A DNA stretch of 64,000 nt, taken from contig CM051514.1 of NCBI GenBank assembly GCA_028015205.1, forward strand, positions 40,130,150 to 40,194,149. Reading direction: 5' to 3'. Both the position numbers and the translations under genes were made by a program. A model generated the notes under the pieces. That model was given only the letters and a program-made list of their open reading frames with translations. It made no database searches and was not told the origin of the DNA. This DNA is from Mytilisepta virgata (taxonomy: Eukaryota > Mollusca > Bivalvia > Mytilida > Mytilidae). Positions 13,014-24,893 of the stretch are shown here, piece after piece (positions within the stretch are counted from its first letter, which is position 1; each line of letters starts with the position of its first letter).

Positions 13014-13493
13014 GAATTAATGTGGACATTATCTATCAGGGTCCAGATATCTTTAAATAAAGAAGAGATGGACAAAATAATTCCATCAAGCTACATAATT
13101 TTAGAAAACACAAATTTATGTAAAAGGTCTTGTGTAGTTCACAATACTTGTGCTGAGGCCAAACAAATCAGGTGTAATGAATAAAATTTGACTGTTGGAC
13201 ATTTTTCATGAATGAACAAAAGCAAAAAAGTGTCCAAAAACTTTTGCAGAAAATTCTAAAATGCAAAATTTTTTTCATAAAAATTTATTAATTCTAGGCT
13301 GCAAGGCAAAAATAAAACTTATATAGTAATATTAATAACAGCACAAGGCTGTCATGCTGATTTTTAGTTATGTAAACCATATATAAAAATTTCACAGGAA
13401 AATATAACAGCTGTTGTTTCAATAAATTACAATTCTTCCTGTACTAAAATAGAGCTGTTTTGAACATTATATTAACAATTCTCTTTAAACTGT

Positions 13494-13703
13494 TACTGTA
13501 AATTCGGAAATTATTGCAATGTTTTTATTATTCCGAAAAATGTGACAGGGTTGTAATCGCAATAATTCAAATTTGCATTTTAGAATTTTTAATATGAATC
13601 AAGTGGGATTTTTCTCAATATCGCAAAAATTAAAATCGCATTTTTGTCTAAAATGACAAAATCATAATAATAAATGCATGCAATAATTTCTGAATTTACA
13701 GTA
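13494..13703. mobile_element. MITE with TA-flanked inverted repeats (Tc1/mariner-like)
   Basis: Seen: 210 bp starting TA-CTGTAAATTCGGAAATTA (TTGCA follows) and ending in the inverse (TGCAATAATTTCTGAATTTACAG-TA in sequence order). TA at both outer edges fits Tc1/mariner target duplication. The core is AT-rich with several 'atcgca' motifs and no ORF. An isolated end (TATTTCTGAATTTACAGTAA) is at about 33184-33204. Confidence 0.65.
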
Positions 13704-14598
13704 TTGAAATCAAGTGGGAAAGATTAACAATCTATCTGGCATAGACATTTAAAGGTCATGCATGATGACACAGATGTATTCGTAATTTGTTACTGATAAA
13801 ATTTAAATACAGAAATACAAACATATTATCAGCCAAAAAGCAATGATGCTTCTGCATTTAAATTTCACTTTTACGAGTAACACAAATGGAAACAAATTTA
13901 TCAAGCTGGGTAAGTATTTGGGAGTTAAATTCTCATGGCCTAAGTGAAATCTTTAAAGAATTAAATTTCATGTCCTACCAAATAAAAATTCATATCCTAA
14001 AACCCCTTTACCCCAATGCATAAAAGTAAAACAAATATTACATAAACTTTTGGATGATAATTTATTAAATTCTAATAAAGACGTCCTTCAAAAGCTTTGG
14101 CTCCAAACATGTGGTAAAATTTGAATATTTTTCTATCAACTTTACTGTATTTGTCCTATTAAAATAGAAATAATTCATAGTGGCATGGCTATATACCGAT
14201 TTTACCACAGTTTGGCCCTTAATTTCAAATATTTTACCGTTCATAATAAAATATCTGGCATACAGGGCCAACCAACGGTAAAATCAATATTAATTCATGA
14301 CCTCATGAATTATTTCTTACTATGGTCCGTCAAATTACAAAGTGAAAGTCTCTTAACTTTTATATCTGTTTCAACTGAAATATGACATATATATAACTCC
14401 AAAACTACATTACTATGATGCAAAATTCTGCTGAAAATCTAAATCTCTGCAACTTCTTAATACAAACAATTTCAAGCATTACCATGCAATAACGGACTCC
14501 TCCCATTTCCTCTCAAAAGTATGGAAAAGCAAAAAACAAATTCTAATCAAAGAAATATCCACAATGCAATACAACCCACCATAGATCATGTGAATTAC

Positions 14599-14699
14599 CT
14601 GTTTTACGTAGTGGGAAATCATCTCTGTCATACTTTCCAAGAAGGTGGGGACCAAATGGTGGCGATAATCCTGATTGGGGTGGTGAATTCTGTTCGACC
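14599..14699 (-). CDS. HDAC4: Class IIa histone deacetylase, SPPQSG...DDFPLRKT exon
   Basis: Seen: acceptor ttgcag at 14700, donor gtaatt after 14599; 33 codons VEQNSPPQSGLSPPFGPHLL, then GKYDRDDFPLRKT, with one base at each end completing split codons. Known: HDAC4 has the same order (SLDQSSPPQSG ... YDAKDDFPLRKTASEPNLK). The exon ends inside the first 14-3-3 motif: RKT here, A-SEP on the next exon, so the intron splits the regulatory phosphosite as expected for the family. The linker is Pro/Ser-rich and probably disordered. Confidence 0.96.
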
Positions 14700-15541
14700 C
14701 TGCAAGAAAAGAATTTGAAATGAACCTACAAATGACATAGAATAATACCAAGAATAGAAATATTATAGCACATGACCCTACTAGTGTACAATGCTATAAC
14801 TGAACTGTACAGGTTTTTGAAAAACAGCAACAGGTTTGATCGTTTCAGGCTCTAAAAAATATCAATCTTCTCAATCATGCATTTTTTTTTTTGATAATCT
14901 AAGATATACTTCGAAATGGTCAGTTTTCGTTTTTTTTTTTTTTTTTGTAATTTTTGATAAGCAAACAGGCAGGTTAAATATTTGAGAAATAAATAATCTT
15001 TGTCATGATCAAAGACAACTTATATGGCTGCCCATCAATTTGAACTTAACAGAATTTATAAAGGGACCTTATTTATCACTGAATCACAAGCCTTTGTTTT
15101 CTACATCTGACTTCATTATACAATATTACATAAAATATTTTTACTGCAATGAAATGTACAAGTTACAATTCTAATGTCACTTCTAAATATGTATATATAC
15201 ATTTTTAATTAAAACAATATCTGTCCTAGGTGATAATTAATTAGCCCCATATAACCTTTAAGTACATATTAAAAGTACTTATTTCCTTGAAAAAAACATT
15301 TCATTTCGGTAAACAAACTATGCAATAATAGTACAGCATTGCTCAAAATCCTGTCTTCTTGATTCTACCAAGACCCCTAGACATATTTCAAAACAAGAGG
15401 CTTCGATAGCAAACCAGAATTTCCTTCATCACTTATCATAGCCGCCCTGATGCCCACCTGACCGCTTGCTCATGGTGCTGAATTATAAATTTATTTTTCC
15501 TGTTGGAAACTTTAGTTTAATGTATATTGCAATATACAAAC
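14700..15541 (-). other. HDAC intron, 842 bp
   Basis: GT/AG intron splitting a Trp codon; AT-rich, poly-T tracts at 14881-14892 and 14930-14947, with a pearl-like left-end fragment at 15393-15480. Confidence 0.85.
15393..15480 (+). mobile_element. Left-end fragment of a pearl-like element
   Basis: Seen: AACAAGAGGCTTCGATAGCA AACCAGAATTTCCTTCATCA resembles the family B left end (AAGAGGCTGTCG...GCAAACCGGATTTTCCTGCA). Similar remnants occur near 33664-33720, 54430-54460 and 62777. No array follows. Confidence 0.4.
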
Positions 15542-15644
15542 CAATTATGGAATGGAGGAGAATTTCTGGCTGCAGCCTCTCTGTGTTTCTTTGTCAAGAC
15601 AAATTCTTGTAAGCGTAGTTTAACTTCTGATGAAGCTACAGCAC
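15542..15644 (-). CDS. HDAC4: Class IIa histone deacetylase, MEF2-binding helix exon
   Basis: Seen: acceptor atttgcag at 15645, donor gtttgt after 15542; 33 whole codons (AVASSEVKLRLQEFVLTKKH, REAAARNSPPFHN) flanked by split Ser and Trp codons. Known: the segment EVKxxLQEFVLxKK is the signature amphipathic helix by which class IIa HDACs and MITR bind MEF2 transcription factors. Its conservation implies that this protein represses MEF2 targets. Residues 152-184 of the 31.8 kb isoform. The vertebrate insert between this helix and the SSPPQSG motif is shorter here. Confidence 0.96.
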
Positions 15645-16148
15645 CTGCAAATAATTTTTATGTTAGTAACAGGAATATGGGATGATTTTTCCAACAGAGA
15701 ACAGCACATTTTGATTTAGCTCTCCATCATAAAGTCAGAATGAGGCATTCAACAGAGGGGTGGGGGGGGAATTTTCAGTCAAAATTTGGGTTGAACGAAC
15801 ACCCACAAAACCAACCAATTATGACTGAGCCATTGTGTAGTTTGAATAATCTAAGAACAGAATTAGGGATCAAACTGATGAAGAATATCAAAGATTTTTT
15901 GGGGGAGGGGGGGTATCTGCTATATAATATACCGGTACATGTCTTTCTTATGTTAAATCTTTTTTTATAAATTTTTATCAAAATTAGAAACAACAGCAAT
16001 ATTTGAAAATTCTGTACTGCAAGAAATCATGAATCTTTTTGTGTTTAAAGTCTGATCCTTGGACTCAATTCAAAACCTATCATTTAAAGTTTACAATACC
16101 ATCACTATAACTAGCTTCATTAACATCAAGGGCTCCTGTACATAAAAT

Positions 16149-16520
16149 CTATTTCTAGAATAGAATAGCAAATGGAAATGGGGAATGTGTCAAAGAGGGA
16201 ACAACCAGTTCCTCTGGGTCTTGAACGCAGCGAGAAAATCCTGCACCCAGAGATGGGCTTCAGCTTGTCCCTAAACAATAATGCATACTACTTCAGTGAA
16301 ATGGACATCACACTAAACTCTGAAACATACAAATGAACCAAAATTAAAAAACACACAAGACTAATAAAGGCTAGATTTTCCTGGCTTGGGGCAGGCGCAA
16401 AAATGCGGCGGGTTAAACATGTTTTGTGAGATCTCAACCCTCTGCCTATACCTCTAGCTAATGTGGAATAAACAAACACAGTGACGCACAGTAAAACTCA
16501 GTTCAAAAGACGTCGGAGTC
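16149..16520 (+). repeat. Interspersed repeat, GGAAACGGGGAATGTGTCAA core, copy 2
   Basis: Seen: GCAAATGGAAATGGGGAATG TGTCAAAGAGGGAACAACCA, then TTGAACGCAGCGAGAAAATC CTGCACCCAGAGATGGG, and beyond it a GC-richer tract (GGCAGGCGCAAAAATGCGGC) that suggests a longer element to about 16520. The minus-strand small ORF inside is not a recognisable protein. Confidence 0.5.
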
Positions 16521-17652
16521 CAATGTTAGAAAAGGTAACAGAAGTCTAGTTTACATCAATCTAAAGAACTGTAAAATAAACAAATCTATCCATAACCGTA
16601 ATCAAAGACTTACAAGAATAAAATATTTACTCAAAATAGACCGTTAATGAGTAGTCAATAGCAGAGAATAAAATATTGGGGCTTCATTATAGATCCTACA
16701 GTTCCACAGATTTATTGCAAATTATAAAACAACGTCCAATCAATACCCAGAAGTTATTTTCGTCTTATTCTGCTAAGACCTATAACTAATATGATATTAG
16801 AGTCGTAGTTAGATCTATATTAGGTAAATATCAATCACGATCTTCTTCGTGATGTTTATAGCTAGAGGAAGCTAGTCTCTTGATGAATATTGTATTTACT
16901 AAAAATAATTTGTACAACTTATATTAATTTTAAAGGTCATTCAGTAAAAATCATGATAAATAATATCTTTACATAGGTCCAAAGACAATTTTACTCTGTA
17001 ATTATAAGAAGAAATCTTCCATGTAATCATACAGATAGAATGACAGATTTCTACACTTCGAAGAAAAACAAATACACATAAATGTCAAATATAGAAACCA
17101 TTTATATGGAAACCAAGTTATTAAATTCATAAGAAGTAATATGTGGTTTCATTTCTGCATATATATTTATTGTAAAATATACTTGTTTAAAAATGGGCTA
17201 GGATGAACATTGCAATAAGCAAGTCTCGCATTTTAATTTTTTCTAGCATTATTCTAATACATGTAATGAAACTTTATTATTTTCCCATGATTGCTCCTTG
17301 CCAAAGTTTCAAATTTTTCTGCTTCTGTGAAGGGGGCCAAAATGGCTTGCCAGCGAGAGCCCTGGAGACCGCCAACATAAAACTTGCTGAGTTAGCATCT
17401 GTATGAAAACATAATGTGTGTAGACATGAATGCACCTGCTGGCAGCAAAATTCAGGTCATGCTACATGTGAATGGGTGCTCAAAACATACCGCATACAAA
17501 ATATGTGTTATTTACAAAATTTATTGAAAAACAGAAGTGTATTTTCATTAATAATATGTCAACTTAAACAAACTGAAAGCTTAAGTTCGGTACAACCTCT
17601 AGCATCCCTTAGAAGTCACCCAATTTTGATGACGTCCTCTTGATAGAAAACT

Positions 17653-19828
17653 AGAGGCTCTCAAGAGCCTGTATCGCTCACCTGGATTTAACTTTTCACC
17701 TTGAGCAGATCTAAAAATTTAAGTGTTGCAGTCAATTTGGCTTGTTTTTCTATAGGATTCTATGTTAAACTAATTTCAGCTGTGGCAGTCATCTTGGTTT
17801 AGTCCAGGTCAATGGATACATTTCTAAAAGAGAACCATCTAAGGACCATTTCTGCTAAGTCTTGTTCCAACTGGCTAAGCGGTTTCAGACAAGAAGTTTT
17901 TTAAATGAATTTTCCTATAGGGTCCAATATTTAACAAAGTTCGGTGTGGCAGCCATCTTGGTTGACAATCCGGGTGATCGGACATATTTCTGAAAGAGGA
18001 CCTCCTAAGGACCAATGCTGCCAAGTCTGGCTCCAATATGTCAAGTGGTTTCAGACAAGAAGATTTTTCAATGAATTTTTCCATAGGGCCCTATGTTAAA
18101 CTAAGTTTGGGAATGGTGGCCATCTTGGTTGACAGTCTGGGTCATCGCACAAAATTCTGAAAGAGAACATCCAAGGACTATTGCTGCCAAGTGTAATTCT
18201 AACTGGCTTAGTGGTTTCAGACGAGAAGTTTTTTGAGTGAATTTCCCATAGGGTCCTATGTTAAACTAAGTTCTGATGTGGCAGCCATCTTGGTTCACAG
18301 TCCACGAAATCAAACATATTTCTGAAAAAGGACATCCTAAGGACCAATGCCACCAAGTCCTGCTCCAATATGTCAAGTTGTTTCAGACAAGAAGATTTTT
18401 CAATGAATTTTCCTATAGGGCCCTGTGTTAAACTAAGTTCGGTTGTGGCAGCCATCTTGGTTGACAGTCCGGGTCATCGCACAAAATTATGAAAGAGGAC
18501 CATCTAAGGACCATTGCTGCCAAGTCTAATACTAATTGGCTTAGTGGTTTCAGACGAGAAGATTTTTGAGTAAATTTCCCATAGGGTCCTATGTTAAACT
18601 AAGTTCTGCTATGGCGGCCATCTTGGTTCACAGTCCACGAAATCGGACACATTTCTGAAAGAGGACCTCCTAAGGACCAATGCTGCCAACTCTGGCTCCA
18701 ATATGTCAAGTGGTTTCAGACAAGAAGATTTTTCAATGAATTTTCCTATTGGGCCCTATGTTAAACTAAGTTCGGGTGTGGCGGCCATCTTGGTTGACAG
18801 TCTGGGTCATCAGACACACCTCTGTAAGAGGACCATCTAAGGACCATTGCTGCTAAGTCTGGTTCCAATTGGTCAAGTGGTTTAAGACAAGAAGATTTTC
18901 AATGAATTTTTCCATAGGGCCCTATGTTAAACTAAGTTCGGCTGTGGCGGCCATCTTGGTTAACAGTCCGGGTCATTGGACACATTTCTGAAAGAGAACC
19001 TTCTAAGAACTATTACTGCCAACTTTGGTTCCAATTGGACTTGTAGTTTCATATAAGAAGATTTTTGAAAGTCGCCCCCCCTTTTTTTCTATTTTTAGTA
19101 ACAGCAGTCATCTTGGTTGGAAGTCGGGGATGCCAGACATAATTTTGGAAGGGGGCCACCCAAGGACCATTCCACCAAAGTTTGGTCTCAATTGGCCTAG
19201 TGGTTTGAGAGGAAAAGATCTTTAAAGGAAAGTTTATGCTGGATGCCGTCTTTAAAGGGCAAAAACTCCTATAAGGGGTCAATCAATGATTTTGGTCACG
19301 TTGACTTATTTGTAGATCTTACTTTGTTGAACATTTTTGCTGTTTACAATTTGTCTTTATCTATAATAATATTCAAGATAATAACCTAAAACTGTAAAAT
19401 TTCCTAAAAATTAACAATTCAGGGGCAATAACCCAACAAAGGGTTGACCGATTCGTCTGAAAATTTCATGACAGGTAGATCTTGACCTGATGAACATTTT
19501 TACCCCATGTCAGTTTTGCCCTAATTGCTTTAGTTTTTGAGATATAAGACAAAAACTGCAGTTTACCCCTATGTTCTATTTTTAGCCATGTCGGCCATGT
19601 TGGTTGGCAGGCGGGGTCATCGGACACATTTTTTAAACTAGATACCCTAATGATGCTTGTGGCCAAGTTTGGTTCAATTTGGCCCAGTAGTTTCAGAGGA
19701 GAAGATTTTTGTAAAAGTTAACGGACGACGGACGACGGACGACGACGGACGACGACGGACGACGACGGACGACGGACGCCAAGTGATGAGAAAAGCTCAC
19801 TTGACCCTTCGGGTCAGGTGAGCTAAAA
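17653..19828 (+). mobile_element. Pearl-like element, family A copy 2 (long array)
   Basis: Seen: left hairpin AGGCTCT-CA-AGAGCCT (17655-17670), then eight internal units with period 165-167 bp (CTATGTTAAAC-type motif near 17760, 17926, 18091, 18256, 18422, 18589, 18756, 18921), a diverged last section (19020-19700), a GAC/GGAC microsatellite at 19719-19778, GCCAAGTGATGAG and a right hairpin at 19794-19824 (arms AGCTCACTTGACCC and GGGTCAGGTGAGCT). Between about 17950 and 18760 the units alternate between two types (CAGTCCGGGTCATCGCA versus CAGTCCACGAAATC), a dimeric higher-order repeat of ~331 bp. Lies in the intron between exons 15542-15644 and 20170-20305. Confidence 0.82.
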
Positions 19829-20169
19829 ACTTATCAGATTGCTAAAGGTGTGGAAAAACATGATCAAGCAAAATCTTGACATAGTGTTAGCCTGACAAAA
19901 ATGCCAATTAGCACTTTATAGATCTGATATATTATCCTTAGACAAAAAAAACGTATCTGATTATTTGGTTTCATTAAAAAAGATGATTTGGCACTTTCAA
20001 TAAAATTGGCTATGATCTGGCAGTCAATTTTTATTGGGGAAAACTAAAGTACCTTGAGAGAATCACTGCCTCTCAGCAGGAAAGCTACAAAACTTTTAAA
20101 AGATAATGGATTTTTTTCTTTTTTTTTTCTTCATTACAGTGTGAAAAATATTTGCTACTGTACACCTAC

Positions 20170-20305
20170 TTTCGTCACCTTTTGTTTTATTTTTCAGCTG
20201 TTCTAGTCGCTCCTTTTCCATACGCTCTTTTTCAAGGCGATGCCTTTCCTGCAGTTTTTGTTGTTCTTGAAGAAATTCTTGTTGTTTTTGAAGCAATGCA
20301 AGGTG
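20170..20305 (-). CDS. HDAC4: Class IIa histone deacetylase, exon for the end of the Gln-rich coiled coil
   Basis: Seen: acceptor tttgtag at 20306, donor gtaggt after 20170; 45 codons in phase 0 (HLALLQKQQEFLQEQQKLQE, then RHRLEKERMEKERLEQLKNK, TKGDE) plus one base. The heptad-like pattern is rich in Q, E, K, R and L. Known: matches the C-terminal part of the HDAC4 helix (…[20 protein letters not shown]). The last base makes a Ser codon with the next exon, giving KGDE-S-AVASSEVK, nearly identical to vertebrate KGKESAVASTEVK, which fixes the donor among several nearby GTs. Residues 106-150 of the 31.8 kb isoform. Confidence 0.95.
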
Positions 20306-22507
20306 CTACAAAGTAAAAGTTATTGTACAGTCAGATTTTAGTCATATACTTTACTGATAATATACAGTACAGTTGCAGACACTTACTGTCTGCATTTCAC
20401 CATGAGCCAAGTTTGCATTTGCGAACTAGACTTTAAATTCTTATTCTGAAGTGGCGAGTCTTTGAAGTCTCCAATTTTCTCTTATACCAATTTTATTGCC
20501 AATTTCTCTCATTATGTTATGTATGTAATATTTTCAAATATTCCACCAAAAGATAATATGACAAGGACAGATTCAGTGCTTTTTATCATGTAAAACCCTT
20601 ATCCAGTAATAAACCAAGGCTTTGGAACTAAAGATGTTTTTTTTTACTAGACAGAAGTTTGGAATATAAAAGTTCATTTACTGTAGAATATGCAATGTAA
20701 GATCAGTTTAGTCAGGTTTCAAGTTTACACAGGGTTTGGTTATTGCCTATCAAAAATATTTTTTCACTGTCTTTATCAAAATCTTGTATAAACCATAAAC
20801 CCTTTCCACAATTGTTTTATTACATGTTTTTATCACGAATGAGTAGGCTGACTAAAATAACCCTATTTGACTACTAAACACTCATTAAAAAACCCTACAG
20901 ATATCATTCTCTGCTGTCAATCAAAATGGTAATTTTTCTTCAGAAAATAACTCTATAAATAGTAGCACAGTAAAATATATTTGGATCCATTTGAGAAGCC
21001 TAACAAAATCAATTAGGAGATAAAAATATAGAATCATCTTCGACCAATACAAGATGGAATAATGTTTTATTGCCTACAGCAAAGTTATATTTATCGATAC
21101 AGCAATCGATTCTGAAGCAGCATTGGTCTAATTGTGCTATTTTTGGAAACAAATCGTAACAAACAATAGGAAGCAAGAGGATCGCTAACAAGTTTTATTT
21201 TATATCTCATCAGGATTTTTTCCGAAATAAGCATGATTAATTATTTTTCGCCTACATGGTTTACAAGATCATGCAAATCGTGTGATGGTGAAAAAGTAAA
21301 AAAATAACAAACAACTAGGCTCTACAACCAATGTAAAATGACAACTAAGTCATGAAAAAGCAATTATTTTCTCCAATTTGTGAACATTTTTAGTTTTCCT
21401 TTTATGGATACAGAATTTATCAAAACAACAAACGTCGACATAATTTTCATATTCCCTAAAATGAAAAGATTTTTGAAGTGAAATATAGTAAGCTTTTTAA
21501 AATTTATATTGTATTGAAAGTTAAACAAATACTGTGCTATCCAGCTTTTTACTGACCAATAAAACCAATGTATGTAGTAATATCAATGATCTTTGACAGT
21601 CAATGAGAAGGCTTTTTTTTAATTTGCTCTTCAAACTTTTGGATTATTGTTTTGGTTTTCAACATTTTAGGCCTTGAGTTGAACAGTCAAGTCATAAATC
21701 AACAAAATGTGTACATCTTGTGCATCAAATTTGGTATCAAATTTTTTTTTTATAAACATTCAATAAAATCAGAATCAAAAGATTTTTTTTAAACATCTGG
21801 AGCATTCATAAACCTAAACTCCAATCAAAATCTCTTTACTATACTTGGATGCATTCCTGTTTCTCATGTTAGTATATATTTATACAAACTAACCTTGTTA
21901 AAAATAAAGTATTCCCTAAGACTATATAGTGCTGAATCGCCGTTCTTTTCATCAAGGTTCAATATGTGATCTTGGCATGTATCATGCAGGATGCTACTAC
22001 TACACATGTTATTTCAATTTGAAGACTGCTAAATATGTCTAAACCTGTTAGAGCTCCTGTTCAAATACTTACTTAAATTATTGTCACATTTCTTTTTGAA
22101 TGGAAGTGTATAGTCAGGTAATACTTTGATGCGTTATTGGTTTCTTACGTTCCTAATCTACTTACAATTTAAGGCACCAAACTGCCGTTTTTTTACTTGT
22201 TCTTCCTGTATCTCGAGTTCCTGTTCTATAGCACTCGTCTGGGGTAATTTGATGTTTTCTTCTGCTTCTTTAGTTCTAAATTCTCTTACAACCTACTGCA
22301 CTGATATTTTCTTCCTGTTTTTGAGTTCCAGATCCACAAAAACCTGCGGCATTCTAAAATTTGACGTGTTCATCCTTCTCTTAGCATTTGTCCTCCCCTT
22401 TTTATATTCACCATCAATTTAAGGCACTCACCTGTTGTACTTTGATGTGTTCAGCAATCACTGTTTCAGATGTTTCTAATCTAAGTGGATTTAATATTAT
22501 CACTCAC
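20306..22507 (-). other. HDAC intron, 2202 bp
   Basis: GT/AG phase-0 intron inside the coiled coil. Mostly unique AT-rich sequence; a short hairpin GCAGACA-CTTAC-TGTCTGC at 20382-20396 region is the only structure noted. Part of 22126-22460 has plus-strand open frames that are shadows of AT/CT-rich sequence. Confidence 0.85.
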
Positions 22508-22719
22508 CTCATGTACTTTAATATGTTCTTGAAGTTGTTTTTCATGTTCCTGTGCCAGCTGCTGTTGTTGCTGCCTGAACTGTTGTACAAGGAGTTGCTG
22601 CTGAAACTCCTGCTGTTGTTTCAGTGAGGCAATCTGTTGTTGGAGTTGATCACTGTTGTACATGGCAGCTGGATGGCGGCGCTCCAATATTGGAGATGCC
22701 AGTGGTGACTGGTTTATAT
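22508..22719 (-). CDS. HDAC4: Class IIa histone deacetylase, exon for the start of the Gln-rich coiled coil
   Basis: Seen: acceptor ttgcag at 22720 and donor gtgagtg after 22508; 70 codons starting INQSPLASPILERRH and continuing into a Gln/Leu heptad stretch (DQLQQQIASLKQQQEF..., QQQLAQEHEKQLQEHIKVHE). Known: this corresponds to the HDAC4 Gln-rich domain (human segment ALREQQLQQE... EAQLHEHIKQQ), a helical oligomerisation region that precedes the MEF2-binding helix and contributes to repressor complex assembly in the nucleus. The exon is the shared acceptor for all three candidate 5' exons; it needs one base from each. A Met 19 codons into the exon (HPAAMYNSDQ) could act as an internal start. 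In the 31.8 kb isoform it supplies residues 36-105. Confidence 0.93.
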
Positions 22720-22884
22720 CTGCAAATAAAATGACAAATTTTTAATACTCGTTTCTTATTTAATTGGTGCTAATTGCTATACTGGTTCCCTGTTAATGCA
22801 AAGCAACTGATAAAGGTATCTGAAATAATATACTCTCTGCTTGTACATCATGATAAAAATCAGATGAGCCTGGGGGAAACACGG

Positions 22885-23200
22885 GGGCAACGTGGCCAAG
22901 TGGTTTAAAGGCACTGGACTTTAAACCACAAGTCAACAGTGCTGTGGGTTTGAAACTCACATGTGACAAGGTTTCCAGGCACCTATCTTAGCTCGGGGGT
23001 TTCACCAATTTTCCGGTCTGAAATATCGGGCTTTCCTCTCCCACAAGCCTGGCGAAAATGCAAGAACCCCATAACTACCGAACAGTCGTTAATCTCACTG
23101 CTGGTAAAAACTCTAGAGAGCTGATGTTGCTTGTTGACTTGTATACATATGTGTACACAACAACATTAAATAAAACTTACCTTTACAAAAGTTTGTTCAT
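22885..23200 (+). mobile_element. tRNA-derived SINE (Leu/Ser-like head)
   Basis: Seen: a tRNA-like head with an A-box-like TGGCCAAGTGG (22892-22902), AAGGCACTGGACTTTAAACC in the anticodon region, and a degenerate B box (GGGTTTGAAACTC near 22947). A unique body follows (gggctttcctctcccacaag...; ctaccgaacagtcgttaatc) and an AT-rich tail near 23165-23200. Head mismatches and the body rule out a working tRNA gene. Plus strand, antisense to the HDAC gene. Confidence 0.65.
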
Positions 23201-24390
23201 TTCATTGATGTAAAAGCAAAAAACAAAAAAAAATTAAACATTACTTTCATACACTCACACAATGATGGATATAGTCATGAAAACTTCTCAAATAAAATTA
23301 CTTTAAGAATTTTTATTTCCCTTACTTGGCCCATTCTGGTTACATTAGCCCCTAATATCTGACTGAAAATAATATATAGTATTCTGCTTATTTTATAATA
23401 TTTTCTCAAAACATTGTTTCCATAGCAATTTTTAGCACTACCTATTGATTTACTTTTGTTTTAACATAACATGACACTGATCATTTATTTTATTTACCTT
23501 AAAAGAATATTCTATTTATACCTTGGCTTATATCTTTCCCATGCTCTTTTCCATTAATTAAATTGTACTTTCTTTTTGATAAGAATTGAAAATATTGATT
23601 AATTTGTACTTTTTCAATGTTTATTGAATGAAATAACACATTTCTTACTCTATTATCACTAAATGAATCAAATAAGAAAACTAACAAAACAAAAATTCCT
23701 TTACACATTCAAAGATAATTTTTAAAATTATGATATCAATATATATATTTGATTCTAGCTATAGACATCTCAAACTCCCACTAGGTCAATACAAGGATAT
23801 GATTTAGCACCATTTTTGCTCCTGATCTTAAACTTGTGGTTTTGAAGGTCCCTTCAACTTTGAAATACCACAATGTTGAGTAATATTTGAACTTATTCTT
23901 AATCCTTTGGATTCAATAAGCACCTTGATGTATTTTATTTGTCTGATTGACATTGAACCAAACTTTTCAACATCACCAAAGAATAACCACATTTTATCAG
24001 TTGAATTTTCTTGTAACGCCTTATTTTCTCTCGGTGGAAGCAAAGATCTTCATTTTGGGATAAAAAAATACAAGTATCATCATCTATAAACATACATAGA
24101 ACATATAAGTTTACCAAGATTACTGGATCAAGCAAGGAGTATAACCAACTTCATTTTAAGCCTACATTGTTATCAACTATTTTAGATTAAGGATTGTATG
24201 AAAACATGCAAAAACAATTTTTACATTCCAAGTCCATTAGGGAAATAACCTGCCTTATAAGTTCTATTTGTTATATTAATATTTTTATAAATTATGTTTT
24301 TGTTCTGACGACTTTAAATAATTTTATAATCTTACTGTAAACAAATTTCATCACTGACAATTTTTTTTTTATTTGCAGTACAAGAAGGAC

Positions 24391-24542
24391 GAGAGACAGA
24401 CACTACTTTATCATAACCCCGGTAGTCCTACCTATATTTATACGTAAATGACAAGATAATGCGTTCGAGAGACAGACGCTATTTTATCATAACCCTTGTA
24501 GTACTAACTATATATATACGTAAATGACAAAATGAATGTGTT
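24391..24542. repeat. Two-copy 76-bp tandem repeat
   Basis: Seen: GAGAGACAGAC...CTATTTTATCATAACCC... TATACGTAAATGACAA starts at 24391 and 24467, with about 10% difference. Confidence 0.85.
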
Positions 24543-24893
24543 ATCCTATAAATAACAATAACAACATTAATTTGCACCGTGTTATACCTGTTATAACTAG
24601 ATTACATTTCTCTGCCAAGAAATTTCTACTTAAAAAAGTTTTATTTATTGTAATGTAGTCTTCAGTGTCTTTTCAATGGATTATACTTCAAATATATCTG
24701 TCAACATTTTTTTATAGGATATTTTAAATGTTGAAAAAAAAGAAGAGAAGTATAACGTTGTCCATTTCTACGGGTTGGAAACATAATTTCAGATGAGGAG
24801 TAATGCCTCAGCCGAGGGGTTATCCCTTTTATTAAGGATATAATTTCAAATGTATTTAAAGCAATTTTTAGAAATTCGAACTCTAAATTAACC

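Larger units (their letters stand above)
10409..14598 (-). other. HDAC intron, 4190 bp
   Basis: GT/AG intron splitting the Ala of RKT-A-SEP. Contains the TTAA MITE (11761-12042), the 38-bp repeat (12901-13013) and the TA MITE (13494-13703). The open frames at 11279-11759 on both strands are not recognisable proteins. Confidence 0.85.
15645..20169 (-). other. HDAC intron, 4525 bp
   Basis: GT/AG intron splitting the Ser of DE-S-AV. About half is the family A copy at 17653-19828; it also holds the interspersed repeat at 16149-16520. The stretch 16520-17650 shows no recognised element. Confidence 0.85.

Noticed and set aside
20096..20169. Continuation of the coiled-coil exon past 20170 (SRCTVANIFH...)
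   Set aside because: The donor gtaggt after GACGAAA restores the conserved ESAVAS junction with the exon at 15644; the extension is intron.
22890..22972. Possible functional tRNA-Leu/Ser gene
   Set aside because: A and B boxes are visible but the stems do not pair properly and a SINE body follows without a Pol III terminator.
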